From Methylococcaceae bacterium (GTDB lineage: Bacteria; Pseudomonadota; Gammaproteobacteria; Methylococcales; Methylomonadaceae): DNA of 5,371 bases. The notes beneath the pieces are model-generated. The model did not search any database, was not told the DNA's origin, and saw only the letters and a list, made by a program, of their open reading frames with translations. The stretch lies in contig WTBX01000064.1 in NCBI GenBank assembly GCA_013138855.1, forward strand, positions 1 through 5,371, given 5' to 3'. Of the stretch, positions 5,371 through 5,371 are shown one piece after another. Each line of letters starts with the position of its first letter. The first letter of the stretch is position 1. Made by a program: the position numbers and the translations under genes.

Positions 5371-5371
5371 A

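Overview
The window is AT-rich bacterial DNA. The proteins look gammaproteobacterial: AcnB, Bfr and Bfd all align closely, by eye, with their Escherichia coli counterparts. The AT-rich codon use (TTA for most leucines) together with the HDAC-like deacetylase and DUF805 genes would fit a low-GC environmental lineage such as the Thiotrichales/Beggiatoaceae. That placement is inference, not something the sequence proves.

Layout, left to right. Bases 1-132 carry the end of an unrelated + strand reading frame with a possible Fis-like helix-turn-helix. At about base 120 it meets, tail to tail, a minus-strand aconitase B gene (acnB, start 2313). The acnB homology stops abruptly there: about 127 C-terminal residues are missing, including two of the three iron-sulfur ligand cysteines. 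This is either a real rearrangement or a chimeric join. A 122-base divergent spacer separates acnB from a + strand pair. The first is a small antitoxin-like gene (2436-2666) whose expected partner appears reduced to a 10-codon ATGA-overlapping remnant. The second is a complete zinc-dependent histone-deacetylase-family enzyme (2715-3656).

A 202-base leader with several dyads then precedes a small DUF805 membrane protein (3859-4257). Its ribosome binding site is complementary to the loop of an upstream hairpin. A strong bidirectional terminator (4299-4331) separates it from the convergent bfd-bfr iron-storage operon on the minus strand. That operon has a good Fur box lying over its promoter. 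To the right lie two inverted repeats, one a perfect 24-bp palindrome, and then the end of an unrecognised minus-strand reading frame that touches the window edge.

Functional links: bfd-bfr forms one iron-storage and iron-release unit. AcnB is an iron-dependent Fe-S enzyme, but it lies about 2 kb away and is separated by unrelated genes, so a shared iron theme is only loosely supported. No mobile-element gene, tRNA, rRNA or CRISPR array is visible. I found no clear new multi-gene system. The strongest unusual points are the broken acnB, the orphan antitoxin-like gene, the structured DUF805 leader and the palindrome near the right edge.
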